Position numbers and translations under genes: made by a program. The notes under the pieces were generated by a model. The model had not been told where the DNA came from. It saw only the letters and a program-made list of their open reading frames with translations, and did no database searches. This document shows positions 8,388-17,598 of a stretch of 64,000 bases of DNA, piece after piece (the first letter of the stretch is position 1; each line of letters starts with the position of its first letter). Source of the stretch: Nonomuraea endophytica. GTDB taxonomy: Bacteria > Actinomycetota > Actinomycetes > Streptosporangiales > Streptosporangiaceae. The DNA lies in NCBI RefSeq assembly GCF_014203235.1, contig NZ_JACHIN010000002.1:303245-367244 (forward strand), read 5' to 3'.

Positions 8388-8729
8388 TCAGGTCCCGGTG
8401 CCGCCGTAGCTGATCTCGTTGCCCTCCGCGTCCCGGTAGATCACCTTGACCACGCCGCCGCCGAACGTCTCGCGCTCCGCGGGCTCGATGCCCCGCCCGG
8501 CGAGCGCGGCCACCCGCTCGTCCAGGTCCTCGACGTACGAGAACACCAGCGCGTGCCCCGCCCGTTTCGGGTCCTGCACGATGTAGACGTAGCGGTGCTC
8601 GGCCACCTCCCACACCGCCTCGATCTCGTTCGGCAGGAACGACGGCTCAGCGCCGAAGAACCGCTCGTACCACGGCAGCGCCGTCGCGTAGTCGGTGACG
8701 GGGATTCCGGCGAAGAGGTCCAGCGCCAT
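8388..8729 (-). CDS. VOC family (glyoxalase/bleomycin resistance-like) protein
   Basis: The 113-residue protein has the paired beta-alpha-beta-beta-beta layout of the VOC superfamily: FAGIPVTDYATALPWYERFF at the start and VKVIYRDAEGNEISYGG at the end. Single-domain members dimerise to bind a metal or a hydrophobic ligand. The ATG follows GGAGG. Putative metal ligands (a central His and the terminal Glu in NEISY) are present, but the substrate is not predictable. It is convergent with the inhibitor-like gene across the terminator. Confidence 0.8.
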   Translation of the reverse strand: MALDLFAGIPVTDYATALPWYERFFGAEPSFLPNEIEAVWEVAEHRYVYIVQDPKRAGHALVFSYVEDLDERVAALAGRGIEPAERETFGGGVVKVIYRDAEGNEISYGGTGT

Positions 8730-8813
8730 GATGCCTCCGCGGGTAGTCGACAGGTCGCCGGTACTGACCCCGGCAGCTTCGCAAACTCATCGGTGACAGC
8801 ACTGGCATCCTGC

Positions 8814-9767
8814 TCAGGCGGGGAGGGAGGCGAGCCAGCCGGTGAGGATGCGGTTGACCTCGTCGCCGCACTCCTGCTGGACCCAGTGGCCGCAGCCGTC
8901 GAGGATGTGTGAGCCGAGCAGGCCGGGCAGCGTGGCGGGGTACGCCCGGATCGCCTCGCTGAGCCATGTGGTGGAGGCGTCCAGGGCTCCGCCGATGAAC
9001 AGGGACGGCTGCGGGATGGGCCGGCCGGAGTAGGCGGCGAGGTCTTCCCAGTCGCGGTCCATGTTGCGGTAGCGGTTGAGGGCCCCGGTCAGGCCGGTCC
9101 GCTCGAACTCCGCGGCGTACAGGTCGAGGTCGTCCTCGCCGAGCCAGGACGGCAGCCGGTCCACCGGAAAACGATCACGCAGTCGTCCTCCGGGGCTGAC
9201 GAAGTGCGGGTCGCGTGCGGGCATGGTGCCGGCGGACAGGGCGGCGTAGATGCCCGCCAGCCAGCCTCGGACATCTGGTTCGATCTCCGCTTCGGCCCTG
9301 CCGGGTTCCTGGAAGTAGGACACGTAGAACTCGTCGTCGCCGCCCATCCCGGCGAAGACCTCGCTGGGCCGCGGGCCGCCGGGCGGCGTATAGGGAACGC
9401 TCAGCAGGGCGACGGCGCGGAAGACGTCCGGGCGGGTGAGGGCGGAGGCCGCGGCGATGCTCGCGCCCCAGTCGTGCCCGACGATCACCGCGCTGTCCGC
9501 GCCGAGCGCCTCCACGACGGCGACGTTGTCCTCGACCAGTTCGAGCATCCGGTACGCGGACGCCTCCGCCGGTTTGGAGGAGCGCCCGTAGCCGCGAACG
9601 TCGACGGCCACGGCGCGGTATCCGGCCGCGGCCAGAGCGGTCAGCTGATGGCGCCAGGAGTACCAGAACTCCGGGAATCCGTGCACCAGAAGCACCAGCG
9701 GGCCGGCGCCGTGCTCCACGAGATGCGTCCTGCCCGCCGGAGAGGTGACCAGCCGGTGTGTGAACAT
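8814..9767 (-). CDS. alpha/beta hydrolase, epoxide hydrolase-like
   Basis: The 317-residue protein has the oxyanion motif HGFPEFWYSW (29-38), nucleophile Asp99 in VGHDWGAS and a catalytic His294 in DGCGHWVQQE. An Asp nucleophile in GHDWG together with HGFPE is the signature of soluble epoxide hydrolases and related dehalogenases. The cap region carries tyrosines that could serve as epoxide-polarising residues. The ATG at 9767 follows GGAGAACGC; the frame extends further upstream without a better start. The natural substrate is unknown. It is divergent from the GNAT gene at 9972. Confidence 0.85.
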   Translation of the reverse strand: MFTHRLVTSPAGRTHLVEHGAGPLVLLVHGFPEFWYSWRHQLTALAAAGYRAVAVDVRGYGRSSKPAEASAYRMLELVEDNVAVVEALGADSAVIVGHDWGASIAAASALTRPDVFRAVALLSVPYTPPGGPRPSEVFAGMGGDDEFYVSYFQEPGRAEAEIEPDVRGWLAGIYAALSAGTMPARDPHFVSPGGRLRDRFPVDRLPSWLGEDDLDLYAAEFERTGLTGALNRYRNMDRDWEDLAAYSGRPIPQPSLFIGGALDASTTWLSEAIRAYPATLPGLLGSHILDGCGHWVQQECGDEVNRILTGWLASLPA

Positions 9768-9971
9768 GCGTTCTCCGTTCCTGTGGATACGCAGCATGAA
9801 ACCTCGGCGGAGGACATCGCAAATGGCTTTGCCACTTCGGCAAAGAGCGCCGTTCGTTTGGATCACCCAAGGAGTCCGGCGGAATTTGTGGGTCGGTCTG
9901 TGCCGCTGCCCATGCCTCGCCGGTCAGGATGGCCCGGTCCGTATGAAGGCGTGAGGTGGAGCAGAAGCGTG

Positions 9972-10856
9972 ATGACGAATGGCGGCAAGTCTCCTGGTGC
10001 CGGGGACGCAGTGCTGGTTGCGGACGGCTGGCTGCTCGGCGCGGCCTCGCTCGCCGCTGACGCGGCCGAGCGTGCCGGAGTGACGATCGAGCCGGCCTCC
10101 TCGCAGGCCGACTGCGAGGCCGCGAGCCGGCTCTTCGATCATGTCTGGAACCAGCAGGAGAGCAGCCTGCTCACCCCGGGCGCGTTGATCGCGCTCGCTC
10201 ACAGCGGCAACTACGTCGCCGTGGTGCGGGCCGGTGACCGGGTGGTGGGCGCGGCGGCGGGCTTCTTCGGGCCGCCGTGGGCGCGTACGTTGCACAGTCA
10301 TCTCGCGGGCGTCCTGCCCGAGCTGCGCGGGCGCGGGGCGGGGAACGCCCTGAAACTGCACCAGCGGCACTGGGCGCTGAGCATGGGAGCCACGAACATC
10401 ACCTGGACGTTCGACCCCCTCGTGGCCCGCAACGCCTACCTCAACGTGCACCGCCTGGGCGCCCGCATCGACCATTACTTCGAGAACTTCTACGGCGCCA
10501 TGGGCGACACGCTCAACGGGCACGACGACTCGGACCGGGCGCTGGCGAACTGGAACCTGCTGCGTCCATATCCGCACCCGCAGGCCGGTCTGGACAGGGA
10601 GCCGCACTACCTGCTCCGCCGGGACGGCGACCGCCCGCTCCTGGAGAGCCCCGGCTCGGCAGCCGAACTGCTCGCGCTGCAGATCCCGGCGGACATCGAG
10701 ACCCTGCGGCACACGAACCCGCCCGCCGCCAGCGCGTGGCGGGCCGGTCTGCGCAAGGCGATGACGTGGGCGCTCTCCGACGGCTGGGCTGTCGTGGACG
10801 TCCGCCGGGACGGCTGCTACCTGCTGGAACGCCCGGTGGCGGGCTCCGGCGGGTAA
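9972..10856 (+). CDS. GNAT-superfamily acyltransferase, COG3375-like
   Basis: The 294-residue protein has a GNAT core in its first 170 residues: AASRLFDHVWNQQ, VVGAAAGFF and the acyl-CoA-binding turn LPELRGRGAGNALKLHQR, followed by TWTFDPLVARNAYLN and GMGDTLNG-like residues. This layout fits the 'predicted GNAT' group COG3375, members of which are encoded beside N-succinylamino acid racemases in bacilli. Here such a racemase lies 7 kb away in the opposite operon, so the likely role is N-acylation (perhaps succinylation) of an amino compound; this is inference. The gene overlaps the convergent PucR gene by 40 bases at its 3' end. The ATG at 9972 is chosen over upstream in-frame starts because homology begins near it. 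Confidence 0.7.
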   Translation: MTNGGKSPGAGDAVLVADGWLLGAASLAADAAERAGVTIEPASSQADCEAASRLFDHVWNQQESSLLTPGALIALAHSGNYVAVVRAGDRVVGAAAGFFGPPWARTLHSHLAGVLPELRGRGAGNALKLHQRHWALSMGATNITWTFDPLVARNAYLNVHRLGARIDHYFENFYGAMGDTLNGHDDSDRALANWNLLRPYPHPQAGLDREPHYLLRRDGDRPLLESPGSAAELLALQIPADIETLRHTNPPAASAWRAGLRKAMTWALSDGWAVVDVRRDGCYLLERPVAGSGG

Positions 10857-12529
10857 AGATGCAGCTGGAGCTGCAGCGTGAACCTCGCGGCCGGGTCGTC
10901 GAGCGAGAACTCCCCGATCTCCGACATCCGCTTGAGCCGGTACCGGAAGGTGTTCTGGTGGACGTGGGTCGCCACGGAGGCGGCCATCACGTCGCCGTGG
11001 GCGTCCAGCCAGGCGCGCAACGTCTCCACCATGAACGTCGAGTCCCGGGTCTCGTCATAGGCGAGCAGCCGGGCGTAGGCGCCGAACGGCCCGCGCTTCG
11101 AGCTCGCGGCGAGGTCGCGCAGCTCCATGAGGAGGGCCTCCACCTCGACGTCGGAGGCGCGGGCCACCCGGTCGGCCCACGGCGCCGATGACGGCTCGGG
11201 CGGACGCCGTCCCAGCACCCGCAGCGCGCGGTCCGCGTCCGCCCGGGACAGCTCCAGCTCGGCGGCCTCGTGCACGACCCTGCCGATGCCGATGACGGCG
11301 CCCTCGGCGCCGCGTCCGATGAAGCTCCGGCAGGTGAGTTCGAGGCTGACCTCGGTGTCCTCGCGCCGGGACGGCACGAGCGCGTAGACGGTGTCGTCGA
11401 GCAGCGCCACGGCGGTGTCGGCCCAGGTCCCGGCCAGGTGGACCTGGAAGGAGACCGCGAGCCGCTGCAGCTTGGTGACGTGTGCCGCGGCCCCGGTGTA
11501 CGCGCCGTCGGCCGGTTCGTTCAGCGTCAGCGCGACCACGATCAGCGACTGCCCGGCCAGGCGCAGCCGGTCGAGCGCGGAACGGGCCTCGGGCCCGCCG
11601 GTGAGAGCGGTGGCCACGAGGTCGGTCCGCAGCCGCCTGGCGCCGTCCGCGCCGGCCCGGAGCTGCAGCATGTGCAGGGCCACTAGCCGGGAGGCGTCGA
11701 GCAGCAGGTCGTCCTTCTCGGTGGTGAGCGGCTTGTCGACGACGCCCCAGATCGAGCCCAGGATCTCGTCACCGGCGCGGACGGCGACCGCGACCCGGCC
11801 CCGGGTGACACGTCCGTCGGGGAGGTCGAGCGGCGGCAGGAACACCGGGCGCACGGACTCGCGGATCGCGCGCAGCGCCCCGCGTTCCTCGTCGAAGGCC
11901 CAGTAGGGCTCGGGAGTGCGGCGACCCAGGATCACCTCGACGCGGATCGGGTCGGTCTCCCCCTGGTGGTCGGAGTAGGCCAGCACCACCGAGTTGCGGT
12001 CCTCGATGGTGACGTGGGCGCCGATGAGATCGCTGATGGCGCCGGCCATGCCGAACAGATCGCCGACCTCGCGCCCGCCCAGGTCGCGGACCTTCGGGTG
12101 CGGGGGCGACTGCAGGGCCGTCCCGAGCACCGCGATCACCTGCTGCCAGGACACTCCGGCCGGCAGGCCGAGCACGACCATGCCCTCGTCGGGAAGCAGG
12201 TCGTCGACGGCCAGCTCGCGTTCGCCCGGCTGCCTGATGAGCACCGCGGCGGCGGCGTGCAGGCAGGCCAGCCGTACCAGCGAGCGGACGTCGTCGGGCG
12301 CGGTGACGCCGACGCCGAGCACGATCGCGCCCACGGGGATCGGCGGCGGGTCGTCCGCGTCATGGACGACGACGCCGCCGACGGGCGCCAGGTAGCGGGG
12401 CGTGCCCGCGAGGGTGGCGAGCAGCATCGGTCCCAGGTGCTGAAGGACCCTGCCCAGGGTCGGCCCTCGGCCGGCGGGCTCACCGTGGGAGGACCGCCCG
12501 TCGTCGGTGGGATTCGGTGTGGTTCCCAC
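10817..12529 (-). CDS. PucR family transcriptional regulator
   Basis: The 570-residue protein has an N-terminal PucR-type sensory domain (GPTLGRVLQHL to about 140), a GAF-like middle, and a C-terminal PucR HTH: ETLRAWLDAHGDVMAASVAT then HVHQNTFRYRLKRMSEIGEF (about 500-545). PucR proteins regulate purine, amino acid or related catabolism, often of neighbouring genes. The GTG start at 12529 follows AGGTGAACA. It sits just downstream of the FecCD/NSAR operon in the same direction and convergent with the GNAT gene, so it is the natural candidate regulator of this locus, sensing the imported compound or a breakdown product. Confidence 0.85.
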   Translation of the reverse strand: MGTTPNPTDDGRSSHGEPAGRGPTLGRVLQHLGPMLLATLAGTPRYLAPVGGVVVHDADDPPPIPVGAIVLGVGVTAPDDVRSLVRLACLHAAAAVLIRQPGERELAVDDLLPDEGMVVLGLPAGVSWQQVIAVLGTALQSPPHPKVRDLGGREVGDLFGMAGAISDLIGAHVTIEDRNSVVLAYSDHQGETDPIRVEVILGRRTPEPYWAFDEERGALRAIRESVRPVFLPPLDLPDGRVTRGRVAVAVRAGDEILGSIWGVVDKPLTTEKDDLLLDASRLVALHMLQLRAGADGARRLRTDLVATALTGGPEARSALDRLRLAGQSLIVVALTLNEPADGAYTGAAAHVTKLQRLAVSFQVHLAGTWADTAVALLDDTVYALVPSRREDTEVSLELTCRSFIGRGAEGAVIGIGRVVHEAAELELSRADADRALRVLGRRPPEPSSAPWADRVARASDVEVEALLMELRDLAASSKRGPFGAYARLLAYDETRDSTFMVETLRAWLDAHGDVMAASVATHVHQNTFRYRLKRMSEIGEFSLDDPAARFTLQLQLHLYPPEPATGRSSR

Positions 12530-12648
12530 TGTTCACCTGCCTGTCGATCCCGGAGTGGTCCGCCCATGGTAGGCACGTCGACCAGCGCGGATCTCGGTGG
12601 AAACGACGAGAGCGGCCCGGCTGATTCGTGCGCCTGACCCAGGGCCGG

Positions 12649-13272
12649 TCAGTGGGGACAGCCGTAGCGTGCCCGCATCAAGGCCGCGGCCTCGACGTGG
12701 TGCGCCGCCTCCAGGCCGGCGATGGTGCCCAGGCGGTCGCCCGGCGAGCGGTTCTGGCCGATCTTCAGCTTCACCTCCAGCCGGTCGATCGGCATCTCGA
12801 ACGCCTGCAGCTCTCCCAGGAGCTCATCGGTCCGGCGCCGCGCCCAGCCGTCGGGCCGCCACCTGTCCAGCCCGTCGGTACGCGCCCCTTCGTGCGCCTT
12901 GACCAGCGCCATCAGGTGCCGCTTGACCAGCTTCGGATCGTCGAGCGGCCGGGCGGTGCCGGCGGCCTCGACCGCGCCGAAGTTGTAGGTGGGCAGGCCC
13001 TGGTCGGCGTACCAGGCCGGGCTCACGTACGCGACGGGCCCGGTAAAGGCGACACGCAGTGCGGTGCCGTGGCGGAGCGCGCCGGCCACGGGGTCGGCGG
13101 CCGAGACGTGCCCGACCAGAGTGCCGTTCGGGCCCTGGTCCCGGCGGAGCTCCACCGGCACGAACGACAGCCGGACGTCCGGGTCGAGGGCGATGACGAC
13201 CGCGAACGGCCAGCGCTCCATCAGGTCGTGCGCCTGCCCGGTGTCGGCCTTGAAGTCGGGGTTCACGTACAC
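12649..13272 (-). CDS. PaiB-like FMN-binding protein
   Basis: The 207-residue protein, read from a GTG at 13272, begins MYVNPDFKADTGQAHDLM and continues through LSFVPVELRRD, GHVSAADP and VAFTGPVAYVSPAWY, which is the order of the FMN_bind_2/PaiB family with its split-barrel flavin fold. Bacillus PaiB acts with the acetyltransferase PaiA; other members are general FMN proteins. The start overlaps the end of the ATPase gene by 10 bases, so it is the last gene of the transporter operon. A role in metabolism of the imported substrate is inferred only from position. Confidence 0.8.
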   Translation of the reverse strand: MYVNPDFKADTGQAHDLMERWPFAVVIALDPDVRLSFVPVELRRDQGPNGTLVGHVSAADPVAGALRHGTALRVAFTGPVAYVSPAWYADQGLPTYNFGAVEAAGTARPLDDPKLVKRHLMALVKAHEGARTDGLDRWRPDGWARRRTDELLGELQAFEMPIDRLEVKLKIGQNRSPGDRLGTIAGLEAAHHVEAAALMRARYGCPH

Positions 13273-14105
13273 CGGGCACCGGTCCTGTTGCGGGCCGCCG
13301 GGATGACCAGCGGCGTCCCGGTCTCGGGGTCGTCGATGATCGAGCAGGGAAGCTGGTAGACCTTCTCGATCAGCTCCGGGGTGACGATCTCCTTGGGCGA
13401 TCCGCCGGCCACCACCGACCCGTCGCGCATGGCGATCAGGTGGGTGGCGTACCTCGCGGCGAGGTTGAGCTCGTGCAGCACCACCACGATCGTGCGCTCC
13501 CCGCTCTCCTGCAGCTCGGCGCAGAGGTCCAGCACCTCGACCTGGTGGGTGATGTCGAGGTAGGTGGTCGGCTCGTCGAGCAGCAGCAGCGGGGTCTCCT
13601 GGGCGAGCGCCATGGCCAGCCACACGCGCTGGCGCTGCCCGCCGGAGAGCTCGTCGACGTAGCGGGTCGCGAGATCGCCGGTGTTGGTCCGTTCGAGCGC
13701 GTTGGTCACGGCCACGTCGTCGTCGGCCGACCACTGCCGCAGGAACTTCTGGTGCGGAAAGCGCCCGCGGGCCACGAGGTCGGCCACGGTGATGCCGTCG
13801 GGGGCGATCGAGGTCTGCGGGAGGAGGCCGAGCCGGCGCGCGACCTCCTTCGACGGGTACTTCGCGATGTCCTCCCCATCGAGTACGACGCTGCCGCGCT
13901 CCGGTGGCAGGAGCCGCGCGAGCGCGCGCAGCAGGGTGGACTTCCCGCAGGCGTTCGGGCCGACGATCATCGTGAGCGAACCGTCGGGGATGTCGATCGA
14001 CAGGTTCTCGGCGACGACGCGCTCGCCGTACCTCAGAGACAGGTTGTGCGCGCGGAGGCGATTGCCGGGGAGCGCGTCGGCCGCGGGCGGGTTCTCTATC
14101 TTCAT
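13263..14105 (-). CDS. FecE/FepC-type ABC transporter ATP-binding protein
   Basis: The 280-residue protein has Walker A GPNACGKST (49-57), a Q-loop at GLLPQ, signature LSGGQRQR, Walker B LLLLDEPTTYLD and an H-loop in VVVLHELN. PTTYLDITHQ is typical of ATPases for iron-siderophore, haem and cobalamin importers. The ATG at 14105 follows GGAG at a good distance; a GTG two codons upstream is the alternative. It pairs with the two FecCD permeases and the Tat-lipoprotein binding protein of the same operon. Confidence 0.9.
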   Translation of the reverse strand: MKIENPPAADALPGNRLRAHNLSLRYGERVVAENLSIDIPDGSLTMIVGPNACGKSTLLRALARLLPPERGSVVLDGEDIAKYPSKEVARRLGLLPQTSIAPDGITVADLVARGRFPHQKFLRQWSADDDVAVTNALERTNTGDLATRYVDELSGGQRQRVWLAMALAQETPLLLLDEPTTYLDITHQVEVLDLCAELQESGERTIVVVLHELNLAARYATHLIAMRDGSVVAGGSPKEIVTPELIEKVYQLPCSIIDDPETGTPLVIPAARNRTGARCT

Positions 14106-14117
14106 GGGCACTCCACG

Positions 14118-15188
14118 TCAGAGTCGGGAGGCGCGGCTCTGCTGGTACAGCAGCCAGGCCAGGTAGGTACCGCCGATACAGAGGGTCGGGATGCCGACCG
14201 GCATCTGGGAGTCCGGCCAGACGCGCTGGGCGGCGAGATCGCTCACGATCAGGATCAGTGCCCCCATCAGGGCGGCGGGCACGATGGACACCGAGCCGCC
14301 GGTCAGGCGGCGCATGATCTGCGGCGCCGCCAGCGCGACGAACGCGATCGGCCCGGCGGTCGCGACGGCTCCGGCGCACAGCACGGTCCCGATCAGCAGC
14401 AACCGCAGCCGGGTCGGCTTGACGCGGACGCCGAGCCCCTGCGCGAGATCGTCGCCCATCTCCAGCAGGCGCATCTGGTTCCCGATCGCGAGCACCGGGA
14501 CGATCATCACGATGACGGTCAGCCCGATGATCTGGACCTGCTGCCAGTCCGCGCCGTTGAGGCTGCCCACCAGCCAGGTGTACGCGCTCTCGGCGTCCTG
14601 CAACCGGGCACGGAGCAGCAGGTAGGAGATGAGGCTGTCGAGCAGCGCGGTGGCGGCGACGCCGACCAGGATCAGGCGGAACCCCTGGATGCCGCGGCGG
14701 TTGGCGAGTCCGTAGACGGTGGCGGCGGTGGCGAAGCCGCCGATGAGGGCGCCGGCCATGCCGGAGCCTTCCTGACCGCCGAAGACCAGGACCATGGCCA
14801 CGGCGCCCGCCGAGGCGCCCATGGTGAAGCCCATGATCTCCGGGCTGCCCAGGGGATTGCGGGTCACCGACTGGAAGATCGCGCCGCTGGCGCCCAGCGC
14901 GAGACCGACCAGCCCGGCGGTGAGCAGCCGGGGCAGCCGCAGATCGAAGATCACGAACTCCTGGGCCTCTCCCCGGTTGCCGGTCAGCGTCGCCAGTACC
15001 TCACCAGGTGACATCGGGTAGTCGCCGACGCCCAGCTGCACCAGCGCGAAGCCGAGGGCGACCAGCACGACCGCGGCGCTCGCGAGCACGGCGCGCGGAC
15101 TCCAGAGGACCGACCATCCGCGCCAGGCCAGCCGCGCGGCCGTGTGCGGCGCCGCCTGCGCACGGCGGGCCGTCTTCACGGCGCTCAC
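14118..15188 (-). CDS. FecCD-family ABC transporter permease (second)
   Basis: The 356-residue protein has about ten membrane helices and the FecCD landmarks FDLRLPRLLTAGLVGLALG, ALGASGAIFQSVTRNPLGSPEIMG and TAGPIAFVALAAPQIMRR. It starts at a GTG at 15188 whose bases overlap the stop of the preceding permease (GTGA). With that permease it would form the heteromeric channel of a BtuCD-type importer. Such importers carry ferric siderophores, haem, cobalamin or molybdate; the substrate here is open because the operon also encodes catabolic enzymes. Confidence 0.9.
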   Translation of the reverse strand: MSAVKTARRAQAAPHTAARLAWRGWSVLWSPRAVLASAAVVLVALGFALVQLGVGDYPMSPGEVLATLTGNRGEAQEFVIFDLRLPRLLTAGLVGLALGASGAIFQSVTRNPLGSPEIMGFTMGASAGAVAMVLVFGGQEGSGMAGALIGGFATAATVYGLANRRGIQGFRLILVGVAATALLDSLISYLLLRARLQDAESAYTWLVGSLNGADWQQVQIIGLTVIVMIVPVLAIGNQMRLLEMGDDLAQGLGVRVKPTRLRLLLIGTVLCAGAVATAGPIAFVALAAPQIMRRLTGGSVSIVPAALMGALILIVSDLAAQRVWPDSQMPVGIPTLCIGGTYLAWLLYQQSRASRL

Positions 15189-16219
15189 AGTCCGGCCATC
15201 CGGCGCCGGCGGATCAGGTAGACGAACACCGGCGCGCCGACGATGGCGGTGACCAGTGCCGTGGGCAGCTCGCCCGGCCGGGCGATCAGCCGCCCGGCCA
15301 GGTCGGCGGCCACCATGAGGATCGGCCCGGCGAGCAGGCAGTAGGGCAGCAGCCAGCGATGGTCGGGGCCGGTGAAGGTGCGGACCATGTGCGGCACGAC
15401 CAGGCCGACGAACGAGATCGGCCCGGCGGCCGCCGTGGCGGCCCCGCACAGCAGCGTGGTCGCGACGACTCCCAGCAGACGGGTACGCCCCACGTTGGCC
15501 CCGAGCCCCTTGGCCGCGTCCTCGCCCAGAGCCAGCGCGTTGAGTGAGGAGACCAGGAACAGCGTCAGCACGATCCCGACGACGATGAACGGCGCCACCT
15601 GGATCACCACCGGAGCCGTGCGGCCGGACAACGTTCCGACGCTCCAGGCCCGGAAGCCGTTGAACACCGTGGACGACAGCAGGACGATCGCGGAGATCAC
15701 GCCGGTGAGCGCCGCGGTGATGGCCGCGCCGGCGAGGGCGAGCCGGGCCGGGCTGGCTCCCGCCGTGCCCGCCGAGCCGAGCGTGTAGACGGCCACGGTC
15801 GCGATGCCGGCCCCGATGAGGGCGAACCAGACGTAGCCGGTGAGCGAGGCGACCCCGAGGTGCGCCATCGCGATCACCACGCCCAGCGCGGCGCCGGCGT
15901 TGACGCCGAGGAGGCCGGGCTCGGCGAGCGGGTTGCGGCTCAGCGCCTGCATCAGCGCGCCGGCGGTCGCCAGTGCCGCGCCGACCAGGACCGCGAGGAT
16001 CGTCCGTGGCAACCGTACGCCGCGCACGATGACGTCGGCGTCGGTGCCGCCCGCGGTGAGCGACTGCCAGACGTCCGCGAACGGCACGTTCTCGGCGCCC
16101 AGGGACAGGCTCGCCGCCATGAGAAGGAGCAGGATCACGGCCGCGACCCCGAGTCCGAGCGTCAGCCGCCGGTGACCGGCCCGCGCCACCACGGGCGCCG
16201 GGAGCGTCCGGGTGCTCAA
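15185..16219 (-). CDS. FecCD-family ABC transporter permease (first)
   Basis: The 344-residue protein has about nine or ten helices with RGVRLPRTILAVLVGAALA, ATAGALMQALSRNPLAEPGLLG and AAGPISFVGLVVPHMVR, all standard for the family. The start is a TTG at 16219 that shares bases with the stop of the hydrolase gene (TTGA), with GGAG nine bases upstream, so translation is coupled. It works with the second permease and the ATPase. No change from family norm was noticed. Confidence 0.9.
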   Translation of the reverse strand: MSTRTLPAPVVARAGHRRLTLGLGVAAVILLLLMAASLSLGAENVPFADVWQSLTAGGTDADVIVRGVRLPRTILAVLVGAALATAGALMQALSRNPLAEPGLLGVNAGAALGVVIAMAHLGVASLTGYVWFALIGAGIATVAVYTLGSAGTAGASPARLALAGAAITAALTGVISAIVLLSSTVFNGFRAWSVGTLSGRTAPVVIQVAPFIVVGIVLTLFLVSSLNALALGEDAAKGLGANVGRTRLLGVVATTLLCGAATAAAGPISFVGLVVPHMVRTFTGPDHRWLLPYCLLAGPILMVAADLAGRLIARPGELPTALVTAIVGAPVFVYLIRRRRMAGL

Positions 16220-17598
16220 CGGACCCGCTCCAGTTCACACCAGTGGGTGAGGCAGTTGCCCACCCGGTCGCCGCTCTCGCCGTGCTTGACCGCCCTGGCG
16301 GATCCCACCAGGCAGTCTTCGCCGACGTCGAGGGCGAGTTCGAGCCATGGGCCGGCCCGCAGCGCGTCGGGGGTGGGAAGCTGTGCCTCGGCCGCGAGCA
16401 TCACGTCGTACGACTCGTCCTCCTCGACCCGGGCCGGGATCCGGCCGTTGCCGGCCACCTCGATCCACGCCGTCCCGTCGCCGGACATCCCCATCCGCAG
16501 CGGGATCGCGCCGGTGGGGGTCTCCACCCGGCCGGACCACTCACCGACCGGCATCGGCGCGTCCGCCTTGGGGGCGTCTTCCGGTCCGATGCGGCTCACC
16601 AGGCTTTCGAGGAGGATCTCGCACGCCGTACGGGTGTGGGCGAAGGAGCCGGTGCGGTTGACCACCGCGGCGGCGCTCACCCCCAGCTCAGGCAGTACGG
16701 CCAGCGAAGCGCCCACCCCGCACATGTCTCCGGCGTGGGCCAGCACCTCGACCCCGCCGGAGTAACGGACGTTCCATCCCAGCCCGTAGCGCTCGGTGGA
16801 GGGTTGCGACTCCCCCAGCCCCGGCGTCCGCACCGCCGCCGCCGAACCCGGAGCGAGCACCGCCGACCCGTACGTGTGCGTCAGCCCGAACCTGGCCAGG
16901 TCGGCGGCCGACATCCAGGCCATGCTGGCGGCCGGGTGGCTGGTGGTGATCGTCGGGTAGGGAACATGCCGCTCGGCCGTGTACGGCACCGCCGCGTCTT
17001 CCCCTCCGGCACCGGCGCCATAGGCGCCCGTACTCAGCCCCAGCGGTCCGAACAGATACCGGTCCAGCAGCTCGCCCAGGGGATGGCCGGTGGCCGCGAC
17101 CAGCCACGGCTCCAGCACGCCGTACCCCAGGTTGGCGTACTCGAAGCGGGTGCCGGGCTCGTGGATCAGGACGCCGTACCGGTCGACGGCCCGCTCGATG
17201 CCCAGGGGCGCCTCGCCGTAGGCGAAGTCCCAGTACCGTCCGAACCCGGCGGTGTGGGTCAGCGCCTGACGCGCGGTCGGCCGGCCGCGGCGGCCTGGAC
17301 GCGGCCGGTCGAGCCAGGGCAGCCGGTCGGCCAGCGGCTCGTCGAGGTCGATGAGCCCGCGCTCGGCGAGCATGACGCACAGGGTCGCGACGACGGGCTT
17401 GGTGACCGAGGCCAGCAGGTACGGCGTGTCGCCGGTCGCCGGCCGCCCGTTGAGGTCGGCCAGCCCGAAGCCGCGGGCCTCCACCCGGTCACCCTGGGCG
17501 ATCGCGAGCGAGACCGACGGCAGCCGGTGCTGTGCCATCAGGTCCTCGATCCGGTCGGCGACCTGGTCGAGGCTCGGTATGAGCGTGCTGTCGGTCAT
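16216..17598 (-). CDS. beta-lactamase-fold serine hydrolase
   Basis: The 460-residue protein belongs to the class C beta-lactamase/D-aminopeptidase/esterase group: SVTK at 64-67 is the SxxK motif and YAN at 154-156 the YxN motif, with THTAGFG between them. No signal peptide is visible, so it should be cytoplasmic. It lies between the racemase and the permeases of one operon (ATGA overlap with the racemase, TTGA with the permease). This suggests that it cleaves an amide or ester in the imported compound or in an N-acyl amino acid. Known relatives include D-aminopeptidases and esterases; no specificity can be assigned. Confidence 0.85.
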   Translation of the reverse strand: MTDSTLIPSLDQVADRIEDLMAQHRLPSVSLAIAQGDRVEARGFGLADLNGRPATGDTPYLLASVTKPVVATLCVMLAERGLIDLDEPLADRLPWLDRPRPGRRGRPTARQALTHTAGFGRYWDFAYGEAPLGIERAVDRYGVLIHEPGTRFEYANLGYGVLEPWLVAATGHPLGELLDRYLFGPLGLSTGAYGAGAGGEDAAVPYTAERHVPYPTITTSHPAASMAWMSAADLARFGLTHTYGSAVLAPGSAAAVRTPGLGESQPSTERYGLGWNVRYSGGVEVLAHAGDMCGVGASLAVLPELGVSAAAVVNRTGSFAHTRTACEILLESLVSRIGPEDAPKADAPMPVGEWSGRVETPTGAIPLRMGMSGDGTAWIEVAGNGRIPARVEEDESYDVMLAAEAQLPTPDALRAGPWLELALDVGEDCLVGSARAVKHGESGDRVGNCLTHWCELERVR